Assembly (NCBI GenBank): GCA_963735955.1
Contig: CAVTND010000008.1
Span: 1 to 64,000 of the forward strand
Length of the DNA: 64,000 nt
Reading direction: 5' to 3'
DNA from: CAVTND01 sp963735955
GTDB taxonomy: Bacteria > Pseudomonadota > Gammaproteobacteria > Burkholderiales > Burkholderiaceae_F
The notes under the pieces were generated by a model. The model had not been told where the DNA came from. It saw only the letters and a list, made by a program, of their open reading frames with translations, and did not search any database. Positions 35,514 to 45,556 of the stretch are shown piece by piece (positions within the stretch are counted from its first letter, which is position 1; each line of letters opens with the position of its first letter). Position numbers and translations under genes: made by a program.

Positions 35514-36091
35514 GTCGAACCATGATCGCAATGACGCGCCAACGCGGCGTGACGATTGTCGAGACTGTAGTCGTCATGACCATCGTGGCCATCCTGTTTA
35601 GTCAGGCGGTCCCGCTGTTCTCCTCATGGATCGGCAACGCCCAGACGCGCACGGCGGCGGAATCGATTCTCAATGGAATGCAACTTGCACGCGGCGAAGC
35701 GATTCGACGCAACCGCATGGTGCAGGTCAGTCTGACCGCGGGAACTCTGCCATCGTGGACGGTGGGCTGCGCCAATCCGATCGACAATGGCACGCCGGGA
35801 ATCGATGACCCCGGTGACTGCCTTGCGGTCATCCGTGCGCGCCCTTCAGCCGAGAGTTCGGATCAGCCGCAGCTCGCGGTCGTGCCGGCGGACGCCAACA
35901 CCGTGACCTTCGACTCGCTCGGCCGCATGACGGCGAATGTCGACGGTTCTGCCACTCCGGCCACGATCGACGTGGCCAATCCGGGGGTCAGTGCAACCGA
36001 GCGCCGCGTGCTGCGCCTGGTCATGGGGGCGGCCGGCGATGTCCGAATGTGCGACCCGGCTCTTGCCGCCGGCGATCCGCGCGGATGCTGA
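35510..36091 (+). CDS. fimT: Minor pilin FimT/GspH family
   Basis: A 193-residue prepilin-like protein: leader ending QRG before VTIVETVVVM (Glu5 conserved), hydrophobic helix, then the GspH/FimT region 'AESILNGMQLARGEAIRRNRMVQVSL' with 'WTVGC', and a C-terminal 'LRLVMGAAGDVRMCDP' containing the second Cys. FimT-type minor pilins prime pilus assembly and in some species bind DNA during uptake. The start overlaps pilE by four bases and the stop adjoins pilV. Confidence 0.86.
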   Translation: MSRTMIAMTRQRGVTIVETVVVMTIVAILFSQAVPLFSSWIGNAQTRTAAESILNGMQLARGEAIRRNRMVQVSLTAGTLPSWTVGCANPIDNGTPGIDDPGDCLAVIRARPSAESSDQPQLAVVPADANTVTFDSLGRMTANVDGSATPATIDVANPGVSATERRVLRLVMGAAGDVRMCDPALAAGDPRGC

Positions 36092-36102
36092 GGTCGGGCC
36101 CG

Positions 36103-36528
36103 ATGATCGCCACTCGACGATCCTTGCCTTCGACGCAGCCGAAACGCGTCCGTGGCATGTCGCTGGTCGAGGTCCTGGTCGCCGTGGTCGTGTTTGCGGT
36201 CGGCGTGCTCGGCCTGTTCAACAGTCATGCATTGGCATTCAACACTTTTTCGGACGCCAAGTATCGAGTCGATGCAGCGCTGCTGGCCGACCGGCTGATT
36301 GGCGAGATGTGGGTCGATCGCGCCAACGTCGCGACCTATGCCTTCAGTGGCGGCACAACGACTGTTGGGCGACTGGCACCCTGGCTGGCCGAACTGCGCC
36401 AGACCCTGCCGGCAGCTGATGCCACAGTCGTTGTCGTCGGCAACGTCGTTACCGTCACCGTCAGTTGGCAGACGCCGTCCAACGATCGTCACCGCCACGT
36501 TGCAGTCACCACGCTGCAGGAGCCCTGA
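36103..36528 (+). CDS. pilV: Minor pilin PilV
   Basis: A prepilin of about 141 residues with leader ending RVRG before MSLVEVLVAVVVFAVG and conserved Glu5, followed by 'SDAKYRVDAALLADRLIGEMW', the PilV/GspI-type pattern. It lies after fimT in the standard order fimT–pilV–pilW–pilX–pilY1. Start ATG at 36103 is preferred; ATG 36085, overlapping the fimT stop, is an alternative that adds six residues. PilV is part of the minor pilin complex that initiates the pilus tip with PilY1. Confidence 0.84.
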   Translation: MIATRRSLPSTQPKRVRGMSLVEVLVAVVVFAVGVLGLFNSHALAFNTFSDAKYRVDAALLADRLIGEMWVDRANVATYAFSGGTTTVGRLAPWLAELRQTLPAADATVVVVGNVVTVTVSWQTPSNDRHRHVAVTTLQEP

Positions 36529-36529
36529 C

Positions 36530-37603
36530 ATGTTGCGCGGGCTACGCGCTTCGAGGGGCATGACGCTCATCGAGGTGTTGATCGCGATGGTGGTCTCGCT
36601 CGTTGTCACGATGGCTGTCTATCAGACGCTGGCGTCGTCGGAGGCCTATCGGCGCGCGGCCACCGGCGGTGGCGACGCAACCTTCAATGGCTCGATCGCG
36701 ATGTACACCATGCAGCGCGATCTGCGAGTGGCGGGCTTCGGTCTCAACTCGGTCGATATTCTGGGGTGCCGCTTGTTGGTTTACGACAGCGGAACCGATC
36801 CGGTGCGCGAATTCAATTTGACACTGGCCCCGGTCCGGATCACCCAGGGCGTCGCCAATGCACCCGACACGATCGAAGTGATCTACAGCGGCACGGATGC
36901 GGTGCCGGCCCGGTCCGCCTGACCCAGGCGCTGCCCAGCGCGACCTCAGACTTCTATATCGACAATGCCTTCGGCATCGTGGCTGGCCAGTTGCTGATCG
37001 TCGCCGAGCCTGGACAGGATTGCACGCTGGTGCAGGCGACCAATACGCCCAGCCTCGAACCACCGGGCCGCCAGGACTTGCTGACGCACGGCAGCGGCAT
37101 GTATCGCAGCCCGCTACGGCACGATGGTCGCGTCGCGTTACAACAAGCCCGGCGGACTGGGTCCGAACTACACCCTGTCGCGGCCCTGTTTCCGATCGGC
37201 CCGGCACCCACGGTCAACCGGTACTCGATCCAGAACGAGACCTTGGTCATGGATCAGACACTACTGCGGCCGTCGGCCTGCCGGTGGCCACCGCTGTAGT
37301 GCAGTTGCAGGCCCAGTACGGCAAGGACACCGACAACGACGGCGTCATCGACGTCTGGGACGAACTCACGCCCAACACTGCCAACGGCTGGGCCGGCGTG
37401 ATCGCCATCCGACTCGCGCTGGTCTCGCGCAGCGCGGTCCCCGAGCGCCCAAACGCGGCAGGCGACTGCGACGCCACCACCACGGCGCCTAATTGGGCTG
37501 GTGGGGCCATTGATCTGACGGCACGGGCCGACTGGCGCTGCTTCAAGTACCGCGTCTTTGAGTCGACGATCAGCCTGCGCAACATGATCTGGAGGCCGGA
37601 TGA
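36530..37603 (+). pseudogene. pilW: Minor pilin PilW, several frameshifts
   Basis: Starts MLRGLRASRG, then MTLIEVLIAMVVSLVVTMAVYQ, the PilW leader and helix with Glu5. The first frame is good to about 36905. Later segments in the other two frames continue the protein: 'LTQALPSATSDFYIDNAFGIVAGQLLIVAEPGQDCTLVQ', 'MVASRYNKPGGLGPNYTLS', 'PTVNRYSIQNETLVMDQ', 'QAQYGKDTDNDGVIDVWDE' and a C-terminal 'WRCFKYRVFESTISLRNMIW', which is how PilW normally ends. At least five indels are needed. The likely stop TGA at 37601–37603 overlaps the pilX start (ATGA). Probably intact in the organism. Confidence 0.8.
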
Positions 37604-38238
37604 GTTTGCGCGGCCGCCCGAAGGACGTATTCCCGTTGGGTGTGATGGCGCAGCGCCAGGCGCGTGCCTTGAAGTCGAAGCTGCCGCGTCGGCAGCGCGG
37701 CGCCGTGCTGATGGTCGTGCTGGTCGCACTGATCGCGATGCTGATCTCGGTCATCGCCTTGAGCCGGTCGATGGATACGCATCAGCTGGTCGCCGGCAAT
37801 CTCGCGTTCCGCAATGCGGCGGTCCACTCGTCGGACGCCGGCGTCCAGGGCGCGGTGACCTGGCTCCAGGCCACGGTCGGCACTGCAACACTGAATACCA
37901 ATGCGCCCAATCGCGGCTACTACGCGCAGCTGATCGAGCCCAACTGGGACGATGACTCGGTCTGGAACCAGTGCGCCACGTGCCGCATCGTCCAGGACGG
38001 CGCCGGCAACACCGTCCAGTGGATCACCCATCGCATGTGCTCGGCGCAGGGCAATCCGAATGCCGCCGGCGTTTCCTGTTCGCTGCTGACGGCGGGCTCG
38101 CCGCCGCGTCCGGCGGCAGCTATGTCAAGCGATGCCACCAACTTCACCGGCACCGCGCAGAACTATTACCGCATCACGGTCCGCGTGCAGGGACCGCGCA
38201 ACACCAACACTCTGGTCCAGGCCTTCGTTTCCCTCTGA
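37600..38238 (+). CDS. pilX: Minor pilin accessory protein PilX
   Basis: A 212-residue protein with the PilX N-terminus: 'RQRGAVLMVVLVALIAMLISVIAL' membrane helix, without the strict prepilin Glu5, then 'SMDTHQLVAGNLAFRNAAVHSSDAGVQGAVTWLQA', the PilX hallmark, and a Cys-rich middle part (CATCRIVQDG, CSAQG, SCSLL). It ends 'NYYRITVRVQGPRNTNTLVQAFVSL'. PilX joins the minor pilin tip complex. The frame is clean although both neighbours are broken, which is useful evidence that the indels are patchy. Confidence 0.85.
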   Translation: MSLRGRPKDVFPLGVMAQRQARALKSKLPRRQRGAVLMVVLVALIAMLISVIALSRSMDTHQLVAGNLAFRNAAVHSSDAGVQGAVTWLQATVGTATLNTNAPNRGYYAQLIEPNWDDDSVWNQCATCRIVQDGAGNTVQWITHRMCSAQGNPNAAGVSCSLLTAGSPPRPAAAMSSDATNFTGTAQNYYRITVRVQGPRNTNTLVQAFVSL

Positions 38239-38251
38239 CACCGAGACCGGA

Positions 38252-41200
38252 ATGCGCCGCATCCTGCTGTTGTTCTGTTCGCCGCAGCGCTGTCGCCGTG
38301 CCGGCGCATGCCCAGCTGACCGATATCGCGAGCACGCCGCTGACGTACTCGATGGCGAGTCAGGTCAAGCCCAACGTCATGTTCATCGTCGACGATTCGG
38401 GCAGCATGGCCTCGCGCTTCATGCCGGAACACGTCGACGGCAGCAACATCGACAAGTCCCGCTGCAGCAACTGCAGTTGTTCGTCGACGACCACCAACGG
38501 CATCGAAGGCAATCCGCCCTGGTACGCGACGCAGTTCAACACGATCTACTACAACCCGCAGGTCACCTACTACCCGGCGATCGACCGCGCCGGCACCCCG
38601 ATGACGAGCTACGGCTCGCCGTGGACCACGGTCAAGGTCAATGCCTTCGTCGGGTCGAGCGACGATCAATCTGGTCAGCGGCTATCCGGAAATCGTCTAC
38701 TGCAAGAATTCGAACGACTTCACCGACCAGCATCGAACTGCCGACGCAATGGCATCGACACCGGCAATCCGTTTGTCTACAACAGCACGTCGACCAACGG
38801 CTATCCGAACGGCACTGCTCGGGCTCGTTTCGCTTTCCGGATCGCGCGGTGGCAATCCCTTCTATTACGACATCCTGCCGCGCGAGCACTGCAGCGACGT
38901 TCTGCTGACGACCTGCACGCTGTCGACCACACCGACTGGCAGCTTCGTCTATCCGGCGCCGGTGCGCTTCTGCCAGAACTCGACCGACGCCAACAGCAAC
39001 AGCGCGATAACGGGTTCGACCAGCGGCAAGCCGCGCTGCCAGGGCGTGTAGACGACCAACCATACAGCGGCCCGCTACGGACGCTTCCAGCGCGTCGACA
39101 TCGTGCCGTCACCGCCACCTATGGTGGCCGGCCGAACCGCACCGATTGCGACGAACGCGCCGAACTGCACCTATGCCGAGGAGATGACCAACTTCGCCAA
39201 CTGGTACGCGTACTACAGCACGCGCATGCAGTTGATGAAGACCGGCGTTGGCCATGCGTTTCTCGAGGTCGACGGCCGCTACCGGGTCGGACTGATCACG
39301 ATCAATCCCGGCTCGCCGGTCAGCAGTCGAAGTTACATCCGGGTCGACACCTTTACCGGCACGCATCGCAGCAACTGGTACGCCAAGCTCTACTCATTCA
39401 ACCCGAGCGGCGGCACGCCGCTGCGCGAGGCGCTGTCGCGGGTCGGCCGCTACTACGCCGGTATTACGAACCGGCATCAACTACGGGATGACCGACGATC
39501 CGGTCCAGTATTCCTGCCAGCCCAACGTTGCGATTCTGAGCACCGACGGCTACTGGAACGGCAACGGTGGCGAGCGTCGTCAATGGCACTTCCATCGGCA
39601 ACACCGACAACGTCGACTCCGGATACTCGACGCGCGCGTCGGCGCCTATGACGGCGGCGCCAGCGGCGTCGGCAATACCCTGGCCGATGTCGCGATGTAC
39701 TACTACAGCGCGGATCTGCGCGCCAACGGCTCGACCGGCGCGCTCGGCACGGATGTCGGCGACAACAACGTGCCGACCACCTTGCGCGACACCAATCGGG
39801 CCAGCACATGCTGACCTTCACGATCGGACTGGGTCTCGGCGGACTGATGCAGTACATCCCGAACTACGAGGCGGCGACCTTCGGCGACTTCTACAAGATC
39901 AAGACGGGAACACGGGGTGCCCATGGTCGGGTAGCGGGATCTGCAACTGGCCGGTGCCGCCGATCAACGACAACGACGATCCAACCAAGCTCGACGATCT
40001 GTGGCATGCCGCAGTCAATGGCCGCGGTCGCTTCGTCAGCGCGAACGATGCGCCGAGCCTGTACGACGGGCTGGTGACAGCACTGACCGATCTGCGCGTG
40101 CTGGTCGGTGCGGCAGCGGCGTCGGCGACCAGCAGCCCGAACATCACGACGACCGACAACGCCATCTACAGCTCGACGTACCGCACGACGCGCTGGGATG
40201 GCGAACTGGTGGCGCAGCGCATCGATCCGTCACCGGCGCGGTGGTCCGACGCAGTCGCAGTGGTCGGCGCGCGATCGGCTGAACGCCCGTACAGGTCCGC
40301 CGCTACCGACACCCGCACGATCTACACCTCGGTCGAGCGGTGTGCTGACGCTGTTTCCAGTGGAGCGATCTTGACACTGCGACGCGGGCCTACTTCAGCA
40401 GCAAGTGCGCGGTCCTGTCGCAGTGCGCATCGATGACGCGGCCGAGCGACGCCCGTAGACGACGGCGCCAATCTGGTCGACTACCTGCGCGGCCAGCGCC
40501 AGCACGAAACACTCTATCGCGAGCGCGAGTACCTGCTCGGTGATCTCGTGGGGTCGCGACCGGCCTTCGTGCGCGATCCGCGCCGCAGCTACGGCGACCC
40601 GATCACGCCGTCGTATTTCGACTTCAAGAATGCCAACCAGTCGCGGCGTCCTATGGTCTACATCGGTGGGAACGACGGCATGCTGCATGCGTTCGATGCC
40701 ACTAATGGCGATGAGCTGTGGGCCTTCGTGCCGCGCACCGTGCTTGCCGAAGCTGTACCGGCTGGCCGAGACGGCCTACGCTACCTCGCACGAGTACTTC
40801 GTCGACGGCTCACCTACCGTGGCCGACGCGATCATCGGTAGCCTGTGGCGCACCGTAATGGTCGGTGGCATGAATGCCGGTGGCCGCGGCTTCTATGCGT
40901 TGGACATTACCAATCCGACCGCGCCGCAGGTACTGTGGGAAATCTGTGCGGACGCGAGCCTCTGCACAACCGCCGACGCCGATCTCGGCCTCTCCTTCGG
41001 CAACCCGGTCATTACGAAACGCTACAGTGATGGTCGCTGGGTCGCTCTGCTGACGTCCGGCTACAACAACGTCAGCCCGGGCGATGGGCGTGGCTATCTT
41101 TGGGTCATCGATCTCGCCACCGGGGCAATTCTGCACAAGGTCAGCACGGGAGTCGGGAGCAGCGTCTCGCCGTCGGGATTGGCCAAGATCACGGCCTGGG

Positions 41201-41985
41201 CGCGCGAGCCGGACGCCGACAATACGTCCCAGTATGTGTATGGCGGCGACCTGCGCGGCAATCTGTGGCGTTTCGATCTCGCGACCTCGCCGCCGACGGT
41301 GCTGCAGCTGGCCACCTTGCGCGATTCTGCCGGCCTGCCGCAGCCGATCACGACCCGGCCAGAACTAGGCCAGATCGACAATCGGCGCGTCATCTTCGTC
41401 GGTACCGGCCGCTATCTCGGCGGCTCGGATCTGCAAAACCCGACAACGCTTTCACCGCCCGGGGATTGGTCCTATATCGGTTCAATGTACGCGATCAAGG
41501 ACAGCGGAGCGGCGCTTGGCAATCCTCGCGCCAGCACCACCTTTGTCGTGCAGACACTGACGGATGCATCGGATGGCAGACGCACGATCTCCAGCAACCC
41601 GGTCGACTGGCCCACCAAGAACGGCTGGTACGTCGACTATCCGTCGGTTGGCGAGCGGATCAACATCGATCCTCAGCTCGTCCTCGGCACGTTGGTGACG
41701 ACCACGAACATTCCGAATAACAATGCCTGTACCGCCGGGGGCGACAGCTGGATCTATCAGACCGACTATCGAAGTGGCCGGGCGGTCAATACTGCGACCG
41801 GCGGTGAGGTGGGCGTGTTCCGAGGTGGCACCTTGACCGTCGGCAACGCGATCGTCCGGCTGCAGGGCCTTAGTCTGAAGATCATCACGACCGGCGCATC
41901 CGGGGTCAAGGAAACACGCGGACTGAACGTCGGCAGTGGGATGAATACTGCGCGACGCATGGGTTGGCGCGAGCTCGACCGCTAG
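38252..41985 (+). pseudogene. pilY1: Type IV pilus tip protein PilY1/PilC, many frameshifts in the first two thirds
   Basis: About 1240 codons. A signal region at 38252 is followed by 'TDIASTPLTYSMASQVKPNVMFIVDDSGSM', a von Willebrand A-type MIDAS (DxSxS), then 'FNTIYYNPQVTYYP' and further PilY1 blocks scattered over all three frames: 'EIVYCKNSNDF', 'GNPFYYDILPREHC', 'NFANWYAYYSTRMQLMKTGVGHAF', 'YRVGLITINPGSPV', 'WYAKLYSFNPSGGTPLREAL' and 'DNAIYSSTYRTTRWDGELVA'. From about 40755 to the stop the frame is clean and covers the C-terminal beta-propeller ('GGMNAGGRGFYALDITNP', 'LTSGYNNVSPGDGRGYLWVIDL', 'YGGDLRGNLWRFDL'). PilY1 caps the minor pilins, mediates adhesion and can signal surface contact. 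I judge the indels to be sequence errors. Confidence 0.84.
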
Positions 41986-42017
41986 ACTGCTGCGCCCCTC
42001 GAAAGTGCGGCGAGGGC

Positions 42018-42749
42018 CTAACGCGGTCGCAGCACCCTGGGCGGGAAATAGGGCTTCTTCAGTGCGCGGCCCTGCCCCAGCACAAAGCCGGTCTGCTTGG
42101 CGAGGCGGAGCTGTTCCTCGCGTTCGATGCCGGCCAGCACGAAGGTCTCGCGAGTAAGGCCGAGAGAATTGACCTCGCGCGACATTTCGAACCAGGTTTC
42201 CTCGCGCACCGAGATCGGTGCCAGCATCTTCGCGAAGTCCGGCGCCACGAAATCAATCGCACTCATCTCCATGCTGGCGCGTGGCTCGGCGAATCGGTAA
42301 CCAACCGGAATCTGGTAGGAGCGCATCAGGGTGATGAACTCGCGTACGCGGTACGGCCAGCGCAAGCGCTCCATTGCGCCGCGCAGCAGCACCGAAAGGC
42401 GATGGGCGGTGGTCTTGTGCGCTTCAATGGTCTGGGCCAGTGATTCGAGCGAGCGTTCGATCGAACCGAACGAGATGGTCACGGCTATGCGATCAACGCG
42501 TTCGTGCTCCAGCATTGAAAACGCATGTTCCAGTGCGGCGAGCTGGATCTGTGCCCGCAGTGAGCGGTCCGGCTCGAAGTCGGCGGTCCAGACGTACAGC
42601 TCGTCGAACCAGCGCTGGGAGCCGACCAGCGTGCGCGTCGGCCATACGAGCGCACGCACGCGCGTGCCGAAGCGGCTGAGCGCGTCAACGGTCGGGTCGA
42701 GCTCGACCTGATGGGTTCCGAGTTCCGGACGTTGATCGATGTTGGACAT
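42018..42749 (-). CDS. EAL-like domain protein without the EAL catalytic motif (copy A)
   Basis: A 243-residue protein from ATG 42749. It aligns along its whole length with the protein encoded upstream on the same strand (copy B). Resemblance to degenerate EAL phosphodiesterase folds is inferred: a helical start 'AALEHAFSMLEHERVDRIAVTISFGSIERS', a strand/helix around 'YQIPVGYRFAEPRASMEMSAIDFVAPDFAKML' where an EAL protein has its DDFG and K-D region, and 'LAGIEREEQLRLAKQTGFVLGQGRAL', which matches the AEGVEtxxQ...G...QG end of EAL domains. The EAL and DDFG metal ligands are missing, so it should not hydrolyse cyclic di-GMP. It faces pilY1 tail to tail. It could be a binding or scaffold protein. 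Confidence 0.6.
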   Translation of the reverse strand: MSNIDQRPELGTHQVELDPTVDALSRFGTRVRALVWPTRTLVGSQRWFDELYVWTADFEPDRSLRAQIQLAALEHAFSMLEHERVDRIAVTISFGSIERSLESLAQTIEAHKTTAHRLSVLLRGAMERLRWPYRVREFITLMRSYQIPVGYRFAEPRASMEMSAIDFVAPDFAKMLAPISVREETWFEMSREVNSLGLTRETFVLAGIEREEQLRLAKQTGFVLGQGRALKKPYFPPRVLRPR

Positions 42750-42822
42750 GTACGCAGTCGGCGCGGGGGCGCAAACGCGGAGCGATTCTCGTTCATATTG
42801 GCCGTGGCGGCCAAGTCTGCGC

Positions 42823-43527
42823 CTAGTTCCTAGACGGTAGTAGTGGAGGTGGGTAGGGCATGCGGACGGCACGTCCCTGACCCAGTTCAAACCCGGCCTT
42901 GCTGGCGCTTTCGAGTTGCGCGCGGTTCTCGAGCGCTCCGGCAATCGTCGACTGGGTACTTAACCCCAGAGCGCGAACTTCCAGAGCAAGGTCGCTCCAG
43001 GCTTCCGCTCGCGTCGACGCTGGCGCGAGCACCTTCGCGAACGTCGGTTGAACGAGATCGACTCCGGACAATTCCATGCTGACGCGTGGTGCCGACAGTC
43101 GGTAGCCGAGCGGGTAGCGCCAGCCGCGCAACATGTCGGAGAACGCACGCAACCGATAGCGTGAGCGCAGCCGTTGCGGGGCCCCACGGAGCAGCACAAA
43201 CATGCGATGCGCAAATAAGACGTTGTTCTCAAACAACTCCGTCAGTGGATCGAGCGTCCGTTCGACCGTGCCGAACGAGATCGTGACCCCGACCCGCTCG
43301 ACCAGATCGAACTCCAGCCAACCAAACGCGTCGCGCAAGGCGCCGATCTGAATATTGGCGCGCTGCGTCGTGCTGGCGGCGCCTCCCTCGGTCCAGATAT
43401 AAAGTTCGTCGAACCAGCGCTGATGCCCGACCAGAGAACGAGTTGGCCAAAGCGTGGCGCGCACCACGCCGCGAAAGCTGCCGGACTGCTCGGCTGAAAT
43501 CGATTGAGAAGTTCCCTGAGGGCTCAT
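42823..43527 (-). CDS. EAL-like domain protein without the EAL catalytic motif (copy B)
   Basis: A 234-residue paralogue of copy A, 73 bp upstream of it on the same strand. Shared blocks: 'WPTRSLVGHQRWFDELYIWT' versus 'WPTRTLVGSQRWFDELYVWT', 'VGVTISFGTVERTLDPLTEL' versus 'IAVTISFGSIERSLESLAQT', 'LRGAPQRLRSRYRLRAF' versus 'LRGAMERLRWPYRVREF', 'PLGYRLSAPRVSMELSGVDLV' versus 'PVGYRFAEPRASMEMSAIDFV', and 'AGFELGQGRAVRMPY' versus 'TGFVLGQGRALKKPY'. Start ATG 43527. The two genes look like a recent-to-moderate tandem duplication. As in copy A, catalytic residues of a phosphodiesterase are absent. Function unknown. Confidence 0.6.
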   Translation of the reverse strand: MSPQGTSQSISAEQSGSFRGVVRATLWPTRSLVGHQRWFDELYIWTEGGAASTTQRANIQIGALRDAFGWLEFDLVERVGVTISFGTVERTLDPLTELFENNVLFAHRMFVLLRGAPQRLRSRYRLRAFSDMLRGWRYPLGYRLSAPRVSMELSGVDLVQPTFAKVLAPASTRAEAWSDLALEVRALGLSTQSTIAGALENRAQLESASKAGFELGQGRAVRMPYPPPLLPSRN

Positions 43528-43627
43528 GGTCAAGCTGTCGCGCAGGCCGTTCCGGCGCCTGATCGCGCGCTTCGGTATACCAAGAATCCGTCGTCGGCAA
43601 TAGGGAAGATTACCCAAGCGGCCACTG

Positions 43628-44374
43628 TCATGGCGCGGGCGGCGGCTCGTAAGTCCCGAATTTCTCGATAACGCGCGACATCTCTTCGGACGACAGCGTG
43701 GGTGGCTCGCCGAGCAAGCGCGCTGAAAGGTAGATCCGCGCCAGTTGCTCGACCTCGATCGCCAGGGCCAGGGCTCGCTCGAGATCGGTTCCACAGGCGA
43801 TCACTCCATGATGTGCAAGCAGGCATGCGCGGCGTCCCTCCAGGGCCTCGAGCGCGCAATCCGACAATTCCTGCGACCCGAAGGTGGCGTATTTGGAGCA
43901 TCGGATATCCCTGCCGCCGCCGACTGCCACCATGTAATGAAAAGCAGGCAGGCCGAGGTGCTGGCAGGCGAGAGCGGTGGCAGCCGGCGAATGGGTATGC
44001 ACGATCGCGTGAAACTCCGGGCGGCTGCGGTAAATATCGCGGTGGAAGCGCCATTCCGAGGACGGTGCGCGCTGACCGATCGCAGCCCCTTGCTCGTCGA
44101 CGAATACCAGGTCCTCGGTTCGCATACGGCGGTAGGAAAGCGCGGTCGGCGTGACCACAAACCCCTGCCGGGTCCCACGCACGCAGCGCGCCGAGACGTT
44201 TCCTGAGGTGTTGACGTTGATGCGTGCGGCGTTCATCGCACGGGCCGTGCGAATCAGGCCCCGCCGCAGTTCCTCATTGTCTTCGCGCGGCGCGTCGGCA
44301 GCCGAAGTGGCGTCGCTGGTCGACGCACCCGCCGGGAGCGAGCCCCCTTTCGGCCGGATCGGCGCTGCGGTCAT
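43628..44374 (-). CDS. Class II aldolase/adducin family protein, partner of MtnA
   Basis: A 248-residue class II aldolase fold. Metal-binding and catalytic landmarks: 'NTSGNVSAR' phosphate-binding loop, 'SSEWRFHRDIY' with the catalytic Glu, 'AIVHTHSPAATALA' with the zinc histidines, and 'LLAHHGVIACG' with the third His. It directly follows mtnA with a four-base overlap. Two known class II aldolase-fold partners of MtnA exist: MtnB dehydratase of the methionine salvage pathway and the Ald2 aldolase of the dihydroxyacetone phosphate shunt. No other methionine salvage enzyme (mtnC, mtnD, mtnK) is in the window, so the shunt reading is favoured but not proven. The N-terminal 35 residues are extra and low in complexity. 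Confidence 0.82.
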   Translation of the reverse strand: MTAAPIRPKGGSLPAGASTSDATSAADAPREDNEELRRGLIRTARAMNAARINVNTSGNVSARCVRGTRQGFVVTPTALSYRRMRTEDLVFVDEQGAAIGQRAPSSEWRFHRDIYRSRPEFHAIVHTHSPAATALACQHLGLPAFHYMVAVGGGRDIRCSKYATFGSQELSDCALEALEGRRACLLAHHGVIACGTDLERALALAIEVEQLARIYLSARLLGEPPTLSSEEMSRVIEKFGTYEPPPAP

Positions 44375-45447
44375 GCCGCTGTCCTGCGCTCGGCGAAAAG
44401 CGATCGGAGTGCAGCGGGCGTGGTGATGCCCCGCTCCGTGATGATGCCGGTGACCAGCCGCGCAGGTGTCACATCGAAGGCGGGATTGGCGGCGGCCGAG
44501 CTTGACAGGCAGACCGTCTGCACGACGCCGCTAGAGTCGACGCCGCTGACCTCCAGCACTTCGGCAGCACCGCGCTCCTCGATCGGAATCTCCGCGAGGT
44601 CGTCGAGATCCCAATCGATCGTCGGCGAGGGTACGGCCACGTAGAACGGCACGCCCGTGTCATGCGCCGCGAGTGCCTTGAGATAGGTGCCAATCTTGTT
44701 GGCTACATCGCCGCCTGCGGTTACCCGGTCTGCCCCCACCAGTACCAGGTCAACATCCCCGCGCTGCATCAGATGACCCCCCGCGTTATCGACGATGAGG
44801 GTGTGCGGCACTCCGTGCGCGGCGAGTTCCCATGCCGTCAGCAGGCCCTGATTGCGCGGCCGCGTCTCATCGACCCAGACATGAAGCGGCACGCCAGCGT
44901 CGTGCGCTTCATACACAGCTGCCAGGGCTGTGCCGTAGTCGACCGTGGCCACCCAGCCGGCATTGCAATGGGTCAGGATCTGCACCGCTTTTGCCGTGCG
45001 GCGATGAATCTGTGCAATCAGCTCGGCACCATGCCGGCCGATCGCGCGATTCAACTGAACGTCTTCGTCGGCGATGGCAGCAGCTTCACGCCACGCCGTC
45101 TCTACACGCTGGCCGATAGCCAGGGGCGCGAGCAGGGAGCGCATGCGCTCCAGTGTCCAGCGCAGGTTGACGGCTGTTGGCCGCGCCACCAACAGGCGCT
45201 TGCAGGCGCTCGCCAGCATTGGATCGCTCGCATCCGTGCGCAAGGCCAGTGCTACACCGTAGGCACCCGCGACCCCGATCAGCGGTGCACCGCGCACCGA
45301 CATCGTGCGGATCGCTTCGATCACATCATCCAGCGTACCGAGCGTGCGGGTCGTGAAACTGTGCGGCAGGCATGTCTGATCGATGATGCCGACCGCGCTT
45401 TCGCCGATCGGCCAGATCGAACGCATAGATCGGCCCTGCACCTTCAT
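44371..45447 (-). CDS. mtnA: S-methyl-5-thioribose-1-phosphate isomerase
   Basis: A 358-residue MtnA, full length, in the eIF2B alpha-like family. Diagnostic stretches: 'MSVRGAPLIGVAGAYGVALAL', 'LTHCNAGWVATVDYGTALAAVYEA' with the catalytic Cys, 'VWVDETRPRNQG', 'LIVDNAGGHLMQRGDVDLVLVGADRVTAGGDVANKIGTY' with the catalytic Asp, and 'FYVAVPSPTIDW'. It converts methylthioribose-1-phosphate (or 5-deoxyribose-1-phosphate) to the ribulose form in the cytoplasm. Coupled to the aldolase gene downstream by ATGA overlap, giving a two-gene salvage operon for S-adenosylmethionine by-products. Confidence 0.94.
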   Translation of the reverse strand: MKVQGRSMRSIWPIGESAVGIIDQTCLPHSFTTRTLGTLDDVIEAIRTMSVRGAPLIGVAGAYGVALALRTDASDPMLASACKRLLVARPTAVNLRWTLERMRSLLAPLAIGQRVETAWREAAAIADEDVQLNRAIGRHGAELIAQIHRRTAKAVQILTHCNAGWVATVDYGTALAAVYEAHDAGVPLHVWVDETRPRNQGLLTAWELAAHGVPHTLIVDNAGGHLMQRGDVDLVLVGADRVTAGGDVANKIGTYLKALAAHDTGVPFYVAVPSPTIDWDLDDLAEIPIEERGAAEVLEVSGVDSSGVVQTVCLSSSAAANPAFDVTPARLVTGIITERGITTPAALRSLFAERRTAA

Positions 45448-45556
45448 GGCCTGATTCTACGGTTGCGCTTGTCTGATCTGCCGACTGCGATTTCCGGATA
45501 GCTTGTGCGGTGCGAGTATGGTGCGCGCTGCGGCCGGCATGGCCGGGCCTCAGCAT

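Noticed and set aside
36530..40755. Phase variation by homopolymers in pilW/pilY1
   Set aside because: The shifts are scattered and most do not lie in long homopolymers or tandem repeats.
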